Shown: piece by piece, positions 45,711-53,943 of the stretch
How the letters are laid out: every line of letters starts with the position of its first letter
Position numbering within the stretch: position 1 is the first letter of the stretch
Source of the DNA: Streptomyces coelicoflavus
GTDB lineage: Bacteria; Actinomycetota; Actinomycetes; Streptomycetales; Streptomycetaceae
NCBI RefSeq assembly: GCF_003112555.1
Contig: NZ_BEWB01000003.1
Coordinates: 434,001-498,000, forward strand
Length of the DNA: 64,000 nucleotides
Direction of reading: 5' to 3'
The notes under the pieces: model-generated
What the model saw: only the letters and a program-made list of their open reading frames with translations
Database searches by the model: none
Told to the model about the DNA's origin: nothing
Made by a program: the position numbers and the translations under genes

Positions 45711-46124
45711 ATGGCCATTCACGAGAACCTCCTCGGGGGACCGCCCCCGACCCACCTCCCCGACGACCCCGGGCCGCGCGAACTGCTGGCGGGCGGCACC
45801 TCCGCCACCGACGTCGCCGCGAAGTACCCGACCTCCTCGCTCGCCTGGGCCCGCCTGGCCGACGAGGCGTTCGAGCGGGGCAGCGTCGTGGAGTCGTACG
45901 CGTACGCCCGTACGGGCTACCACCGCGGCCTCGACTCCCTGCGCCGCAGCGGCTGGAAGGGGCACGGCCCGGTGCCCTGGGAGCACGAGCCGAACCGCGG
46001 CTTCCTGCGCGCCCTGCACGCCCTCGCCCGCGCCGCCCAGGCGATCGGCGAGAAGGAGGAGTACGAGCGCTGCAGCCAGTTCCTGAAGGACTCCTCGCCG
46101 AGCGCGGCCGAGGTACTGGGCTGA
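45711..46124 (+). CDS. DUF3151 family protein
   Basis: 137 residues, the family's usual length. Features: LGGPPPTHLPDDPGPRELLA at the N-terminus, SSLAWARLADEAFERGSVVE, SYAYARTGYHRGLDSLRRSG and FLRALHALARAAQAIGEKEE, an all-helical TPR-like protein. DUF3151 is found throughout actinobacteria with no assigned function. CAGACT ends six bases before ATG 45711 and no ribosome-binding site is present, so it is likely leaderless. Confidence 0.88.
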   Translation: MAIHENLLGGPPPTHLPDDPGPRELLAGGTSATDVAAKYPTSSLAWARLADEAFERGSVVESYAYARTGYHRGLDSLRRSGWKGHGPVPWEHEPNRGFLRALHALARAAQAIGEKEEYERCSQFLKDSSPSAAEVLG

Positions 46125-46141
46125 CCCCGGTGTCACGCCCC

Positions 46142-46168
46142 GGCCCGTCCGCCGTGCGCGGGCGGGCC
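46142..46168 (+). terminator. Terminator after DUF3151 gene
   Basis: GGCCCGTCCGC and GCGGGCGGGCC form an 11-bp stem (one G-T), 17 bases after the stop. Confidence 0.7.
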
Positions 46169-46270
46169 TTGCGGTTTCCTGCGACGATTGCGGAGGATGC
46201 CGTTGGGGACCGGGGCCCCGTGCCGGTAACGGCAGGGCGGACCGCTACCCGTGCACATCAGGAGACAGCG

Positions 46271-47086
46271 ATGTCCCACGACGCCCCGAATCTCGACTTC
46301 GAGGGCAGCACGCCCTACGAGGACTACGTCAAGGCGGACGTGCTCACCCACCTCCAGCACACCCTCTCCGACGATCCCGGAGAGATGGTCTTCCTGGTCA
46401 CGACCCAGGTCATGGAGCTGTGGTTCACCGTCATCGTCCACGAATGGGAGACCGCCGCCCGCGCCCTGCGCGAGGACCGGATCCCGGTGGCGACCGACGC
46501 GCTCAAGCGTTCGGTGCGGGAGCTGGAGGCGCTCAACGCCTCCTGGACCCCCCTGGGGCAGCTCACCCCGGCCCAGTTCAACTCCTACCGGTCCGCCCTC
46601 GGCGAGGGCTCCGGCTTCCAGTCGGCGATGTACCGCCGCCTGGAGTTCCTGCTCGGCGACAAGTCCGCCTCCATGCTCGTCCCGCACCGCGGCGCGCCGC
46701 GCGTCCACGCGGAACTGGAGAAGGCGCTGCACGAGCCGAGCCTGTACGACGAGGTGGTCCGGCTGCTCGCCCGGCGCGGGTACGACATCCCGGACGCCGT
46801 GCTCCAGCGCGACGTCACCCGGAAGTACGAGGCCGCCCCCGAGGTGGAGGCCGCCTGGACGGCCGTCTACTCCGGCGACCAGAACGGCGAGCTGGCCCGC
46901 CTCGGCGAGGCCCTCACCGACGTCGCCGAGCTGGTGTGGCGCTGGCGCAACGACCACCTGGTCGCCACCCGCCGCGCGATGGGCTCCAAGACCGGCACGG
47001 GCGGCTCCGCCGGGGTGGCCTGGCTGGAGAAGCGGGCCCGGGGCAACGTGTTCCCCGAGCTGTGGACGGCGCGGTCGTATGTCTGA
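46271..47086 (+). CDS. kynA: Tryptophan 2,3-dioxygenase
   Basis: 271 residues. Haem dioxygenase that opens the indole ring of L-Trp to N-formylkynurenine, first step of the kynurenine path. Motifs: YEDYVKADVLTHLQHTLSDD, MELWFTVIVHEWETAARALR, FNSYRSALGEGSGFQSAMYR, and the haem-proximal His in VWRWRNDHLVATRRAMGSKT followed by the GTGGSAG substrate loop. At the position where many bacterial enzymes have a distal His (QHQ) this protein has TTQ. ATG 46271 follows AGGAGAC. Its end overlaps kynureninase by eight bases, so the two are coupled. Confidence 0.95.
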   Translation: MSHDAPNLDFEGSTPYEDYVKADVLTHLQHTLSDDPGEMVFLVTTQVMELWFTVIVHEWETAARALREDRIPVATDALKRSVRELEALNASWTPLGQLTPAQFNSYRSALGEGSGFQSAMYRRLEFLLGDKSASMLVPHRGAPRVHAELEKALHEPSLYDEVVRLLARRGYDIPDAVLQRDVTRKYEAAPEVEAAWTAVYSGDQNGELARLGEALTDVAELVWRWRNDHLVATRRAMGSKTGTGGSAGVAWLEKRARGNVFPELWTARSYV

Positions 47087-48290
47087 GCCGACGAGCCTCG
47101 CGGGCGAGGCGGAGAAACTGGACGCCGCCGACGGGCTGGCGGCGCTGCGCGAGCGGTTCGTCCTCGACGACGTCACCTACCTCGACGGCAACTCCCTCGG
47201 TGCCCTCCCCGCGCACGTCCCCGCGCGCGTAGAGGATGTCGTACGGCGCCAGTGGGGCGAGCTGCGCATCCGGTCCTGGGACGAGAGCGGCTGGTGGACC
47301 GCGCCCGAGCGGGTCGGCGACCGGATCGCCCCGCTGGTCGGCGCGGCCGCCGGGCAGGTCGTGGTCGGCGACTCGACCAGCGTCAACGTCTTCAAGGCGC
47401 TCGTCGCGGCGGTGCGCATGGCGCAGGAGGACGGCCCCGGGCGGAACGAGATCCTCGTGGACGCCACCACCTTCCCCACGGACGGGTACATCGCCGAGTC
47501 GGCGGCCCGGATGACAGGCTGCGCCCTGCGGCCCGTGACCCCGGCCGAGGTCCCCGGTGCCCTGGGCGAGCGCACCGCCGCCGTGCTGCTCAACCACGTC
47601 GACTACCGCACGGGCCGGCTGCACGACCTGCCCGGACTCACGGCCGCGGTGCACGCGGCGGGGGCGTACGCCGTCTGGGACCTGTGCCACAGCGCGGGCG
47701 CGCTGCCGGTCGGGCTCGACGAGCACGGCGTCGACCTGGCGGTCGGCTGCACCTACAAGTACCTCAACGGCGGCCCCGGCTCGCCCGCGTACCTGTACGT
47801 GCGCCGTGGCCTCCAGGCCCGCTTCGACTCCCCGCTGCCCGGCTGGAACTCGCACGCCGAGCCGTTCGGCATGCGGTCCGACTACGCCCCGGCCTCTGGT
47901 GCGGTGCGCGGGCGGGTCGGCACGCCGGACATCCTCTCCCTGCTCGCCCTGGAGGCGGCGCTGGACGTGTGGGACGAGGCCGGGGTGTCCGTGGCGGCGG
48001 TGCGGGAGAAGTCGCTGGCGCTGACGGACTTCTTCCTGCGCTGCGTCGGGGCGTACGTCCCGGACGGCCGCGTGGAGTCCGTGACCCCGGCGGCGCACGC
48101 CGAGCGCGGCAGCCAGGTCGCGCTGCGCTGTGACGACGCGGGCGAGGTGATGAAGCGGCTGATCGAGCGCGGGGTGGTCGGCGACTACCGCGCGCCCGAC
48201 GTGCTGCGTTTCGGCTTCACCCCGCTGTACGTCGGCTTCGCGGACGTGGAGCGGGCGGCGCGGGTGCTGGCCCGGACGCTCAGCGGCTGA
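47079..48290 (+). CDS. kynU: Kynureninase
   Basis: 403 residues, fold-type I PLP enzyme cleaving kynurenine to anthranilate and alanine. Motifs: VTYLDGNSLGALPAHVPARV, GDSTSVNVFKALVAAVRMAQ, LLNHVDYRTGRLHDLPGLTA, AVWDLCHSAGALPVGLDEHG, and the PLP lysine in GCTYKYLNGGPGSPAYLYV. ATG 47079 lies inside the last codons of the dioxygenase gene. The product anthranilate can feed secondary metabolism or the Trp pool. Confidence 0.96.
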   Translation: MSEPTSLAGEAEKLDAADGLAALRERFVLDDVTYLDGNSLGALPAHVPARVEDVVRRQWGELRIRSWDESGWWTAPERVGDRIAPLVGAAAGQVVVGDSTSVNVFKALVAAVRMAQEDGPGRNEILVDATTFPTDGYIAESAARMTGCALRPVTPAEVPGALGERTAAVLLNHVDYRTGRLHDLPGLTAAVHAAGAYAVWDLCHSAGALPVGLDEHGVDLAVGCTYKYLNGGPGSPAYLYVRRGLQARFDSPLPGWNSHAEPFGMRSDYAPASGAVRGRVGTPDILSLLALEAALDVWDEAGVSVAAVREKSLALTDFFLRCVGAYVPDGRVESVTPAAHAERGSQVALRCDDAGEVMKRLIERGVVGDYRAPDVLRFGFTPLYVGFADVERAARVLARTLSG

Positions 48291-48295
48291 GCCGC

Positions 48296-48390
48296 AGACC
48301 GGGTCCCGGGTCGAACCGCAGGTGAGCCGCAGGTGATCCGCAGACCGGGTCCCGGGTCGAGCCGCAGGTGATCCGTGGCCCGGTCGCGGG
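48296..48390. repeat. Direct repeats after kynureninase
   Basis: CCGCAGACCGGGTCCCGGGT occurs twice about 50 bases apart, together with copies of GAGCCGCAGGTGA and ATCCGCAG. Local duplication; no gene. Confidence 0.7.
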
Positions 48391-48528
48391 GTGAGGGCCG
48401 GGCGCGTCGGCCCTCACCCAGCGTCACATCCCCATGTCCGCGCACGTCACCGGCCTGATAACGTCCCGCCAACGGCCGATTTCACACCCCCGGTCCGCCA
48501 ACACCGTTCCTTCGCCGAGAGGTTGAGC

Positions 48529-49431
48529 ATGCCGGACGCCGCAGCAGAACCGGGCACCGCTGCCGCGAGGAACGCGGCGGAGGAGGAATCGGCCTTCTCC
48601 CACCCGGCGGTCGCCCCCGACTCCACCGCCGGTTACGGCGACGACCCCGACCAGGTGGTCGACTTCTACGCGCCGCACGACGGTGCGGGGCCGGGCGGGG
48701 CAGCCCCCGTCGTGGTGGTCCTGCACGGCGGTTCGTGGCGCGCCCCGTACGACCGGCGGCACATCAGTCCGTTCGCCGGCTTCCTGGCCGGGCGGGGCTT
48801 CGCGGTGGCCAGTGTGGAGTACCGGCGCGGTGCGGAGGGGACCGGTGTCGACGGTTCCGGGGACCCCGTCGCGGGGCGCTGGCCCGACACGTTCGACGAC
48901 GTGGCCGCCGCGCTGGACGCGCTGCCGGAGCTGGTCCGGCGGCACCTGCCGCAGGCGGACGTCCGCCGTACGGTGCTCACCGGCCACTCCGCCGGCGGCC
49001 ACCTCGCCCTGTGGGCGGCCGCCCGGCACCTGCTGCCCGCGGACGCCCCGTGGCGGACCGACCGCCCGGCGCCCCTGCGGGGCGTGGTCGCGCTCGCGCC
49101 GATCGCCGACTTCGAGGTCGCCGACAAGCTCGACGTGTGCGGCGGCGCGGCGCGGCAACTGCTGGGGGAGGGCGGACTGTTCGCCGAGCGGCGGCCGTAC
49201 GCCGATCCCGCGCTGCTGCTGCCCACGGGGATCGCGACGACCCTGGTGCAGGGCCGCGCCGACGTGGACGTCCCGCAGGCCGTCGCCGAGGCGTACGCGG
49301 ACGCGGCGGCCAAGGCCGGGGAGGTGGTGGGGGTGACGCTGCTGGAGGATGTCGGCCACTACCCGCTGATCGACCCGGCGGCGGACGCGTGCGCGGTGGT
49401 GACGGAGGAGATTGCGCAACTGGCTTGGTGA
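48529..49431 (+). CDS. Alpha/beta hydrolase, probable kynurenine formamidase
   Basis: 300 residues. Alpha/beta-hydrolase core with the oxyanion-hole motif VVVLHGGSWRAPYDRRHI, nucleophile GHSAGGHLALWAAA, acid RADVDVPQAVAEAYAD and His DVGHYPLIDP. This HGGxW + GHSAGG pair is seen in the hormone-sensitive-lipase/kynurenine-formamidase group. Placed after dioxygenase and kynureninase it supplies the missing middle step, N-formylkynurenine to kynurenine plus formate; that assignment is from context. ATG 48529 has GAGAGG upstream. Its 238-base separation from kynU suggests a separate promoter. Confidence 0.82.
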   Translation: MPDAAAEPGTAAARNAAEEESAFSHPAVAPDSTAGYGDDPDQVVDFYAPHDGAGPGGAAPVVVVLHGGSWRAPYDRRHISPFAGFLAGRGFAVASVEYRRGAEGTGVDGSGDPVAGRWPDTFDDVAAALDALPELVRRHLPQADVRRTVLTGHSAGGHLALWAAARHLLPADAPWRTDRPAPLRGVVALAPIADFEVADKLDVCGGAARQLLGEGGLFAERRPYADPALLLPTGIATTLVQGRADVDVPQAVAEAYADAAAKAGEVVGVTLLEDVGHYPLIDPAADACAVVTEEIAQLAW

Positions 49432-49573
49432 GCCGGGGGAGAAGTGTCGTACCCGTAATACCTGAGAGCTACCCGCCAGGTGAGTTCCCTGGCGGGACGC
49501 GGGTTACCCGGCCCGATTCATAACTTCCCCTTCAGACACGCCCGATGGACGGGCGGTCCGGAGGGGAGAGGCC

Positions 49574-50563
49574 ATGGGGCCGGGGACGACGGTACGTTGG
49601 CGGCGGCGGGTGCGCGGATGGCGCCGCGCCGGTTGCGCCGCCCTCATCACCGGCGCCGTGGTGCTGCCCCTCTCCGGGGCCGCGCGGCCCACGATTCCCG
49701 CCCCCGCGCCTGCCGTCGTGGCCGCCCCGACGGCCGCCACGCTCGACGACACCTACGCCGCCCACCGGGCCAACGCGGCTCGGGCGTCCCGCATGGCCGC
49801 CGACCACGGCGACCGGCACCGCGCGGCGGCGGACCGTGCGATGGCCGACCCGTCCCGGCACCTCCTCGCCTTCGACGGCCGGGGTGCGGGACTGGTCACC
49901 GAGGTCTTCGGCGACCTGGCGCACGCCGACCGTGTCGCCGTGCTGGTCCCGGGCTCCGACACCGGCATCGACACCTACGGCCGGTTTCGCGCCGCCGCCC
50001 TCGCCCTGCACCGGCAGCTCGTCGCCTCGGCTCCCGCGGGGACGCGCACCGCCGTCGTGGCCTGGCTGGGCTACGAGACACCGGGCACCTTCAGCACCAC
50101 CGTCGCCAGGACCGACCGCGCCGACAGGGCCGCCCCCGGGCTGCGCCACCTGGTCGACGACCTGCGCCGGATCACCGGCTCCGGCGCCCGCATCGCCCTC
50201 CTCTGCCACTCCTACGGCTCGGTGGTGTGCGCCCGCGCGGCCGACGGCCTGGACGTCGCCGACATCGCCCTGGTCGGCAGCCCCGGCACCGGTGCCGACA
50301 CCGCCGCCGGCCTGGGCTCCGACGCCCGGATATGGGCGGGCCGGGGCGCCGACGACTGGGTGGAGCACGTGCCGCACGTCAGCGCCGACCTGTTCGGCAC
50401 CACCGTCGGCTTCGGCACCGACCCGGTCTCCCCGGACTTCGGCGCCCGGGTCTTCGACACCGGCGACGCCGGCCACAGCGACTACTTCGACACCGGCTCC
50501 CGCTCCCTAGCGAACCTGACCCGGATCGCCCTGGGCGAGACCACGGAGGTGACCCATGCCTGA
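49574..50563 (+). CDS. Secreted/membrane-anchored alpha/beta hydrolase (DUF1023)
   Basis: 329 residues. The N-terminus is twin-arginine-like and basic (RWRRRVRGWRRAG) followed by CAALITGAVVLPLSGAA, so export is likely. The body is DUF1023: VAVLVPGSDTGIDTYGRFRA, AWLGYETPGTFSTTVART, nucleophile IALLCHSYGSVVCARAADG, and GDAGHSDYFDTGSRSLANL with the His. These proteins resemble lipases or esterases of unknown substrate. ATG 49574 follows GGAGGGGAGAGG. The stop overlaps the next gene by eight bases; four genes through 53843 form one overlapping chain. Confidence 0.9.
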   Translation: MGPGTTVRWRRRVRGWRRAGCAALITGAVVLPLSGAARPTIPAPAPAVVAAPTAATLDDTYAAHRANAARASRMAADHGDRHRAAADRAMADPSRHLLAFDGRGAGLVTEVFGDLAHADRVAVLVPGSDTGIDTYGRFRAAALALHRQLVASAPAGTRTAVVAWLGYETPGTFSTTVARTDRADRAAPGLRHLVDDLRRITGSGARIALLCHSYGSVVCARAADGLDVADIALVGSPGTGADTAAGLGSDARIWAGRGADDWVEHVPHVSADLFGTTVGFGTDPVSPDFGARVFDTGDAGHSDYFDTGSRSLANLTRIALGETTEVTHA

Positions 50564-51782
50564 CCTTGCCCCGACCCCGACCGTCATACCGTCGTTCGCA
50601 CGCGGCACCCTGCGCGAGGCCGCCCACCGTATCGACGCGGCCACTCCCAAGGACCGGGACCGGGCCGTGGACGCTCTGCGCGCCCTTGCCATCCTCGGGG
50701 TGGTCCTCGGGCACTGGCTGGTGACGGCCCTGGTCGCCGACGGCGGCAGCCTGCACTCGGCCAGCCCGCTGGGGGACATGCCCTGGCTGGCCCCGGTCTC
50801 CTGGGCCTTCCAGACCCTCGCCGTGTTCTTCCTGGTCGGCGGTCACGTCGCCACGCGCGGGTACGTGTCGGCCCGTGCCCGCGGCGAGTCCTACGGCCGC
50901 TGGCTGAGCGCCCGGCTGTCCCGGCTCTTCCGCCCTGTCCTGGCCGTCCTCGCCCTGTGGACGGTGACGGCGGCGCTGCTCCTGCTCACGGGCGCGGACT
51001 TCGTGACCGTCCACACCCTGGTGAAGCTGGCGCTGTCCCCGATGTGGTTCCTGCTGGTCTTCGCCGCGCTGACCGCCGCGACGCCGTTGCTGACCCGGCT
51101 GCATCCGCTGTGGCCGCTGGTCGTCGTCCTCCACATGGACCTGCTGCGCTTCGGGCTCGGCGCCCCGTCCTGGCTGGGCTGGGTCAACCTCGCGGCCGGC
51201 TGGCTCGTCCCCTACGCCCTCGGCGCCGCCTGGACCCGGGGCGAACTGGACCGACCTCGCGCGGGCTGGATCCTGCTGACCGGCGGCACGGCGGCCACCG
51301 CGGCACTCGTCGCCTGGGCGGGCTACCCGGCGTCGATGGTCGGGGTCCCCGGCGCGTCGGTGTCGAACCTCAACCCGCCGACCCTGGCCGCCGTCACCTT
51401 CGGCCTGGCCCAGTGCGGGCTCGCCCTGCTGCTGCGGGACCGGCTGCGCCGTGCGATGCGGCGTCCCGTGGCCTGGGCGGCGGTCGCGCTGGTCAACCTC
51501 TCCGCGATGACGATCTTCCTCTGGCACCAGACGGCGTTGATGGCGACCACGGCCACCGGGCTCCTCGCGGGCCGTCTGCCCGGCCTGCACACGCGTCCCG
51601 ACGGCCTGGACTGGGTCGCGGCCCGGCTCGCCTGGCTCCCCGTGTTCGCGCTGGTCCTGGCCGGCTGCTGGGCCACGTTCCGCTCCTGCGAGCAGCACGG
51701 CCGGGGACGGCGGCGCTCGCGGGTCGTGCGCACCCACCGCCCGCAGCGCCGGGCGGCCGGGGCGGGGGCACGTCATGTCTAA
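50556..51782 (+). CDS. Acyltransferase 3-family membrane protein
   Basis: 408 residues with about ten membrane helices: RDRAVDALRALAILGVVLGHW (the RAxAxxxVxxxH motif with the catalytic His), FQTLAVFFLVGGHVATRGYV, LSRLFRPVLAVLALWTVTAA, MWFLLVFAALTAATPLL, NLSAMTIFLWHQTALMATTA. Family members O-acylate exported sugars, peptidoglycan or antibiotics. Because it overlaps a hydrolase upstream and a histidine kinase downstream (8 bases each), acyl modification and its signalling seem linked, an inference. Basic C-terminal tail. Confidence 0.87.
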   Translation: MPDLAPTPTVIPSFARGTLREAAHRIDAATPKDRDRAVDALRALAILGVVLGHWLVTALVADGGSLHSASPLGDMPWLAPVSWAFQTLAVFFLVGGHVATRGYVSARARGESYGRWLSARLSRLFRPVLAVLALWTVTAALLLLTGADFVTVHTLVKLALSPMWFLLVFAALTAATPLLTRLHPLWPLVVVLHMDLLRFGLGAPSWLGWVNLAAGWLVPYALGAAWTRGELDRPRAGWILLTGGTAATAALVAWAGYPASMVGVPGASVSNLNPPTLAAVTFGLAQCGLALLLRDRLRRAMRRPVAWAAVALVNLSAMTIFLWHQTALMATTATGLLAGRLPGLHTRPDGLDWVAARLAWLPVFALVLAGCWATFRSCEQHGRGRRRSRVVRTHRPQRRAAGAGARHV

Positions 51783-53160
51783 GGTGGGGCCTGTGACGCG
51801 ATGGGGGAAACGGCAGGTGGCCCGGTCACGGGTCCGGGCCGGACGCGGGCTGCGCGTGCTCCACGACGACCTGTGGACCTGGCGGGCCGATCCGCTGCCG
51901 CCGTCGGTGTGGCTGCGCTGGTTCCCGCACGGAGTGGTGTGCCTGGCGGCGCTCGGGGTGCTGCTGGGGAACACCGCCCAGCTCAACGACCACAGCAAGC
52001 TGACGCCGGAGTTCGCGTTCCTGATCGCCCTCGCGTCGGCTTCCGCGATGCTGCTCGCGCTGTGGCGGCCTGTCCCGGCGTGGTGGCTGTCGACGGCGGC
52101 CACCGTGGTCGGAGCCTTCGCGGTGCTGATGAACGCCGAGGACTACAGGTTCACCTGGCCCTGGACGGCCGCCGGACTGATCGCTCACATGTTCGTAATG
52201 CTGCTGCTCGCTCTACGCGTTCGTACGCGGGTGGCCGTTGAGGCGTTCGCCCTGAGCGCACTGATCACCTATGTGTTCGAGGGCCTGATCGGTGCGCGGA
52301 ACTACCAGCCCACCGGCTGGCTGGCGGTCGCGTTGTTCGCGGTCGTCGTCCTTCTCGGCATCGCCCTGCGAGGCCGACGCGAAGCCCGGGACCAGTTGGC
52401 GGAGCAGACCACGCTCACCGCCGAGGAGCGGGCCCGGCGCACCCTGCTCGAGGAGCGCGGCCGTATCGCGCGCGAGCTGCACGACGTGGTCGCCCACCAC
52501 ATGTCGGTGATCTCCATCCAGGCCCAGGTCGCGCCCCTCCTCGTCGAGAACCCGCCGGACGAGCTGAAGGAGAACCTCGCCGGCATCCGGCAGAACGCCC
52601 TGGAGGCGCTCACCGAGCTGCGCCGGGTGCTGGGCGTGCTGCGCGCCGAGCATCCGGACGTGCCGGAGGTGCCCGAGGCGGGCGACGGTGCCGCGCCGCA
52701 CACCCCGCAGCCGACCCTCGACCGGCTCGACGCGCTGGTGGACAACATCAGAGCCGCCGGCCTGATCGTGACCACCGGCAGCAGTGGCACGCGCCGACCG
52801 CTGCCGCCCGGCGTCGAGCTGTCGGCGTACCGGATCGTGCAGGAGGCGCTCAGCAACGTGCTGCGGCACGCGCCGGGCGCGACCGCCCGGGTCCACCTCA
52901 CCCACCTGCCGATCGGACTGCGTGTGGAAGTCTCCAACACCCGGCCGAAGCGCGCCCCCGCGCCGTCGCAGGGGGCCGGGCACGGGCTGCTCGGCATGCG
53001 GGAGCGGGTGGCGATGCTCGACGGCACGCTGACGGCCCACCCGATGCCGGACGGCGGCTACCAGGTGGCGGCGTTCCTGCCGGCCGACGGCCCCGACCTG
53101 CCCGCCGCCTCCTTCAGCGACCCGCCCACCGCCCCTTTCACCAAGGACGACACCCCATGA
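51775..53160 (+). CDS. Sensor histidine kinase (NarL/DesK type)
   Basis: 461 residues. N-terminal membrane part with about six helices (FPHGVVCLAALGVLLGNTAQ, FAFLIALASASAMLLALWRP, VALFAVVVLLGIALRGRREA), a HisKA_3 helix with the phospho-His in [20 protein letters not shown], and HATPase_c (IVQEALSNVLRHAPGATARV; GHGLLGMRERVAMLDG). Starts eight bases inside the acyltransferase gene and ends overlapping its regulator (ATGA). It is a close paralogue of the kinase at 53944. Confidence 0.93.
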   Translation: MSKVGPVTRWGKRQVARSRVRAGRGLRVLHDDLWTWRADPLPPSVWLRWFPHGVVCLAALGVLLGNTAQLNDHSKLTPEFAFLIALASASAMLLALWRPVPAWWLSTAATVVGAFAVLMNAEDYRFTWPWTAAGLIAHMFVMLLLALRVRTRVAVEAFALSALITYVFEGLIGARNYQPTGWLAVALFAVVVLLGIALRGRREARDQLAEQTTLTAEERARRTLLEERGRIARELHDVVAHHMSVISIQAQVAPLLVENPPDELKENLAGIRQNALEALTELRRVLGVLRAEHPDVPEVPEAGDGAAPHTPQPTLDRLDALVDNIRAAGLIVTTGSSGTRRPLPPGVELSAYRIVQEALSNVLRHAPGATARVHLTHLPIGLRVEVSNTRPKRAPAPSQGAGHGLLGMRERVAMLDGTLTAHPMPDGGYQVAAFLPADGPDLPAASFSDPPTAPFTKDDTP

Positions 53161-53843
53161 CGACCAGCAGCAACGGCCGCGTGATCCGCGTGCTGATCGC
53201 CGACGACCAGCAGATGGTCCGGCAGGGTTTCACCGTGCTGCTCAACACCCAGCCCGACATCGAGGTGATCGGGCAGGCGGTGGACGGCCTGGACGCGGTG
53301 GCCAAGGTCGCCGAGCTGGCCCCGGAGGTCGTCCTGATGGACATCCGCATGCCGGAGCTGGGCGGTATCGAGGCCACCCGGCGCATCACCGGGGCCACTC
53401 CGGAGATCCGGGTGCTGGTGCTGACCACCTTCGACCTCGACGAGTACGTGTACGAGGCGCTGCGGGCCGGGGCCTCCGGCTTCCTGCTGAAGGACGCCTC
53501 CGCCGACCAGCTCGCCGAGGCGGTCCGGGTCGTGGCCGCCGGTGACGCCTTGCTCGCGCCGGGGATCACGCGGCGGCTGATCGCCGAGTTCTCCCGGCTG
53601 GACGACCGCCCGCGGGCCCCGCTGAAGGCCCGCGTCGGCGAGCTGACCGAGCGGGAGACGGAGGTGCTCGCCCTGATCGCGCAGGGCCTGTCGAACGCGG
53701 AGATCGCCCAGCGTCTGGTGGTCGCCGAGCAGACGGTGAAGACCCATGTCGGCAGGATCCTGGTGAAGCTGGGCCTCAGGGACCGCACGCAGGCGGCGGT
53801 GTTCGCGTACGAGTCGGGCCTGGTGCGCCCGTCGGGGTACTGA
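53157..53843 (+). CDS. NarL-family response regulator
   Basis: 228 residues. Receiver: [60 protein letters not shown]. LuxR HTH: LTERETEVLALIAQGLSNAE / RLVVAEQTVKTHVGRILVKL. It overlaps its kinase by four bases and shares high similarity with the regulator at 55278. Last gene of the chain starting at 49574. Confidence 0.95.
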   Translation: MTTSSNGRVIRVLIADDQQMVRQGFTVLLNTQPDIEVIGQAVDGLDAVAKVAELAPEVVLMDIRMPELGGIEATRRITGATPEIRVLVLTTFDLDEYVYEALRAGASGFLLKDASADQLAEAVRVVAAGDALLAPGITRRLIAEFSRLDDRPRAPLKARVGELTERETEVLALIAQGLSNAEIAQRLVVAEQTVKTHVGRILVKLGLRDRTQAAVFAYESGLVRPSGY

Positions 53844-53943
53844 GGAGCGACGCGCAGTGGCCCCCGTAGTACTTGAGACGGACGCCGGAGAACCCCTCTG
53901 CACGGGGACGACCGGCCACTCCCGGTCGGCCTACCGTGTGAGC

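Noticed and set aside
45280..45718. Minus-strand frame with Gly/Cys/Val repeats at the CACCC tract
   Set aside because: Translation of low-complexity repeats; no start signals and no conserved pattern.
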